NCBI GenBank assembly: GCA_004366195.1
Contig: SIRV01000087.1
Location: forward strand, 1 to 5,724
Length of the DNA: 5,724 nt
From: Actinomycetota bacterium
GTDB taxonomy: Bacteria; Actinomycetota; UBA4738; HRBIN12
Reading direction: 5' to 3'
Positions 4,215 through 5,724 of the stretch are shown in pieces. The notes beneath the pieces are model-generated. The model searched no databases and was not told where the DNA came from. It was given only the letters and a program-made list of their open reading frames with translations. The translations under genes were made by a program, and so were the position numbers. The first letter of the stretch is position 1; each line of letters begins with the position of its first letter.

Positions 4215-5724
4215 TGCGCGGAGCCCACGCCTCGGCAGCGGTCGAGGCCGCATCGCCGCCGAAGCATCGCGTCGGCCGGGCGCTCGGCTGCCTGCTCCTC
4301 GCCGCCGGGCTGCTCGGCGCGGCCGGACCCGCCGAGGCCGCGCCGGAGCGTCAGGTCGTGCTGGTCGTCGTTCCCGAGCTCTCGTACGAGCGGGCCCTGG
4401 CCGATCCGTTCCTGGCGAAGCTCGCCGAGGGCATCGGCCTGCTCACGACCTCCGGCGGGGCCGACGTGCCGGCACGGACGGCGCTGGCGATCGGGGCCGG
4501 ACGGCCGGTGCCGGAGGCTCCCGGCCCGCCGCGGGTCGGGCTCGTCGGCGAGGGCCTCCAGGTCGATCTCGCCGCCATCGTCGAGCGTCTCGGCGAGGGG
4601 GACGTCGGACTCCTCGGCTCGACGCTCGCCGAGGCCGGGCTCACGGTGGGGTACGCGGATCCGAGGATGGGTGGGAACGGCGTCGCGGAACCCGCCGCGC
4701 TCGCCGCGATGGACGCCTCGGGGCGGACCCCGCTCGCCTGGCTGGCGTACGCGCGGACGTGGACCGACGCCGGTGCGAGCGAGGCGGACGTCCTCGCCGC
4801 CGACGTCGTGGTCGGCCCCTCTCTCGACCTGGTCCGCCCGGTGCTCGAGCGGACCGACGCGGTCGAGGTGCTGGTGATCGTGGCCGGCGCGGGCGCCTCC
4901 CCCGCGATGCGCGAGCGCGGGGAGACGGTCAACGCGATCGCGCTCGCCCGCGGCACCCCGGAGGAGCTGCTCGACCCGGACGGGCCGATCCGCGGCCTGA
5001 CGTCCGAGACGACCCGGCGCGGGGGCGTCGTCGCCGAGGTCGACGTGGCGCCCACCATCCTGGACTTCCTCGGCGTCCGGACCCCCCCACGGATGGTCGG
5101 CTCCCCGATCCGGATCGAGGGCGACCCTCCGACGGCGTTGCACCGCCGGTTCCTCGAGCTCCAGCGGGTGGTGGGTCCGGCGGGTCTGGCGGGCGTCTCC
5201 TTCGGGCTCGCCGTCCTCGCGGCATGCCTGGCGCTGCTCTTCGCACCCGGCGGCGCCCGGCGCTCGCGGCGGGTCGCTCGGGGCGTCGTCATCGCGTGCT
5301 CCCTGCTCATCGCGATGCTGCCGACGAGCTGGCTCCCCTCCTTCACGCCGGGGAAGGTCGCCCTGGCCCTCGGCGCGACCACGGCGGCGATCGCGGGCGT
5401 CGCGCTGCTCCGCGGCCGCGGCGACGTGCGGCGGGCGCTCGCCACGGTCGGGGTGGTCGGGCTCGTCCTCGTGGGGATCGACGCCCTGCTCGGCTGGCCG
5501 AGCGAGCTCACCCCGATGCTCGGCGGCGGGGTCCTCGACGGCGAGCGCTTCTTCGGGCTCGGCAACGCCTACGCGGGCATCGTGCTCTCCGGCGCCCTCC
5601 TCGCAGCGGCGGGGCTGCGGCCCCGGACCGGCGTCCTCCTGCTCGTCTCGGCCGCGATCCTCGCCGGCCTGCCGTCCGTCGGGGCCGATCTCGGAGGCAG
5701 CCTCACGCTCGCCGGCCGCCCGGC
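4214..5724 (+). CDS. Polytopic membrane protein with N-terminal alkaline-phosphatase-like region, incomplete at the window edge
   Basis: The 503 residues seen are open to the edge. Residues 18-42 form a signal peptide (hydrophobic 24-37, then an AEA site). The extracytoplasmic part, about 45-315, starts with a strand QVVLVVVPELSYERAL (47-62) and ends with GGVVAEVDVAPTILDFLGV (270-288), the usual closing element of alkaline-phosphatase and sulfatase-like folds (compare DIAPTILDLLGI). The Asp/Ser metal site expected near the first strand is not obvious, so the domain may be catalytically degenerate. Membrane segments follow at about 321-344, 354-371, 381-399, 409-427, 450-468 and 472-487. The loop GERFFGLGNAYAG (443-455) and GADLGGSLTL (490-499) resemble conserved motifs I recall from large envelope membrane proteins of Gram-positive bacteria, of unknown function. 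The start at 4214 overlaps the protease stop (TGATG) and lacks a good ribosome binding site, so it is probably coupled to the protease. Confidence 0.82.
   Translation, partial: MRGAHASAAVEAASPPKHRVGRALGCLLLAAGLLGAAGPAEAAPERQVVLVVVPELSYERALADPFLAKLAEGIGLLTTSGGADVPARTALAIGAGRPVPEAPGPPRVGLVGEGLQVDLAAIVERLGEGDVGLLGSTLAEAGLTVGYADPRMGGNGVAEPAALAAMDASGRTPLAWLAYARTWTDAGASEADVLAADVVVGPSLDLVRPVLERTDAVEVLVIVAGAGASPAMRERGETVNAIALARGTPEELLDPDGPIRGLTSETTRRGGVVAEVDVAPTILDFLGVRTPPRMVGSPIRIEGDPPTALHRRFLELQRVVGPAGLAGVSFGLAVLAACLALLFAPGGARRSRRVARGVVIACSLLIAMLPTSWLPSFTPGKVALALGATTAAIAGVALLRGRGDVRRALATVGVVGLVLVGIDALLGWPSELTPMLGGGVLDGERFFGLGNAYAGIVLSGALLAAAGLRPRTGVLLLVSAAILAGLPSVGADLGGSLTLAGRP

Noticed and set aside
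3273..5565. Several long minus-strand open frames across the protease and membrane-protein genes
   Set aside because: The translations are Arg/Ser/Pro- or Arg/Gly/Asp-rich without recognisable motifs. The plus strand has clear families, a ribosome binding site and a stop-start overlap.
1..5724. Mobile element, CRISPR array, phage attachment site or integrase next to the tRNA
   Set aside because: No transposase or integrase motif, no regularly spaced repeats and no second copy of the tRNA 3' end were found in the window.

Overview
This is a compact, very GC-rich segment (roughly 70% G+C or more, with codon third positions almost always G or C). It has short intergenic gaps, several TAnnnT-type -10 boxes, one apparently leaderless gene and a tRNA without an encoded CCA end. 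Together with a secreted protein of a type I associate with actinobacteria, this suggests a high-GC member of the Actinomycetota or a neighbouring lineage, probably of environmental origin. The phylum is inferred, not shown.

Layout from left to right: (1) a small secreted protein on the minus strand (28-414), with a hairpin right after its stop; (2) divergently on the plus strand, a radical SAM protein of the PflX/COG1313 type (546-1526); (3) 25 bases later, a selenocysteine tRNA (selC, anticodon UCA, 1552-1643), the most informative feature of the window; (4) convergent to it, a DUF1801/YdhG-like small protein on the minus strand (1661-2146); (5) a 72-base divergent promoter region with a 17-bp palindrome lying over two opposed -10 boxes; (6) a PRX_like1-type thioredoxin-fold protein (2219-2803); (7) a small, probably leaderless membrane protein with a CNIGPAE motif (2909-3289); (8) a membrane-anchored SDH/SppA-type Clp-fold serine protease (3357-4214), overlapping by one base (9) a large membrane protein with an N-terminal alkaline-phosphatase-like region (4214 to the window edge, incomplete).

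How they fit together: the tRNA shows that the organism very probably decodes some UGA codons as selenocysteine. SelA, SelB, SelD and a clear selenoprotein are not in the window. Five of the six complete genes end in TGA, so I checked the plausible read-through cases and found no convincing one. The protease and the phosphatase-like membrane protein form a translationally coupled pair and probably act together at the membrane. The other genes look like independent single-gene units. No mobile element, CRISPR array, rRNA or integrase is visible. The long antisense open frames are what high-GC coding DNA normally produces.
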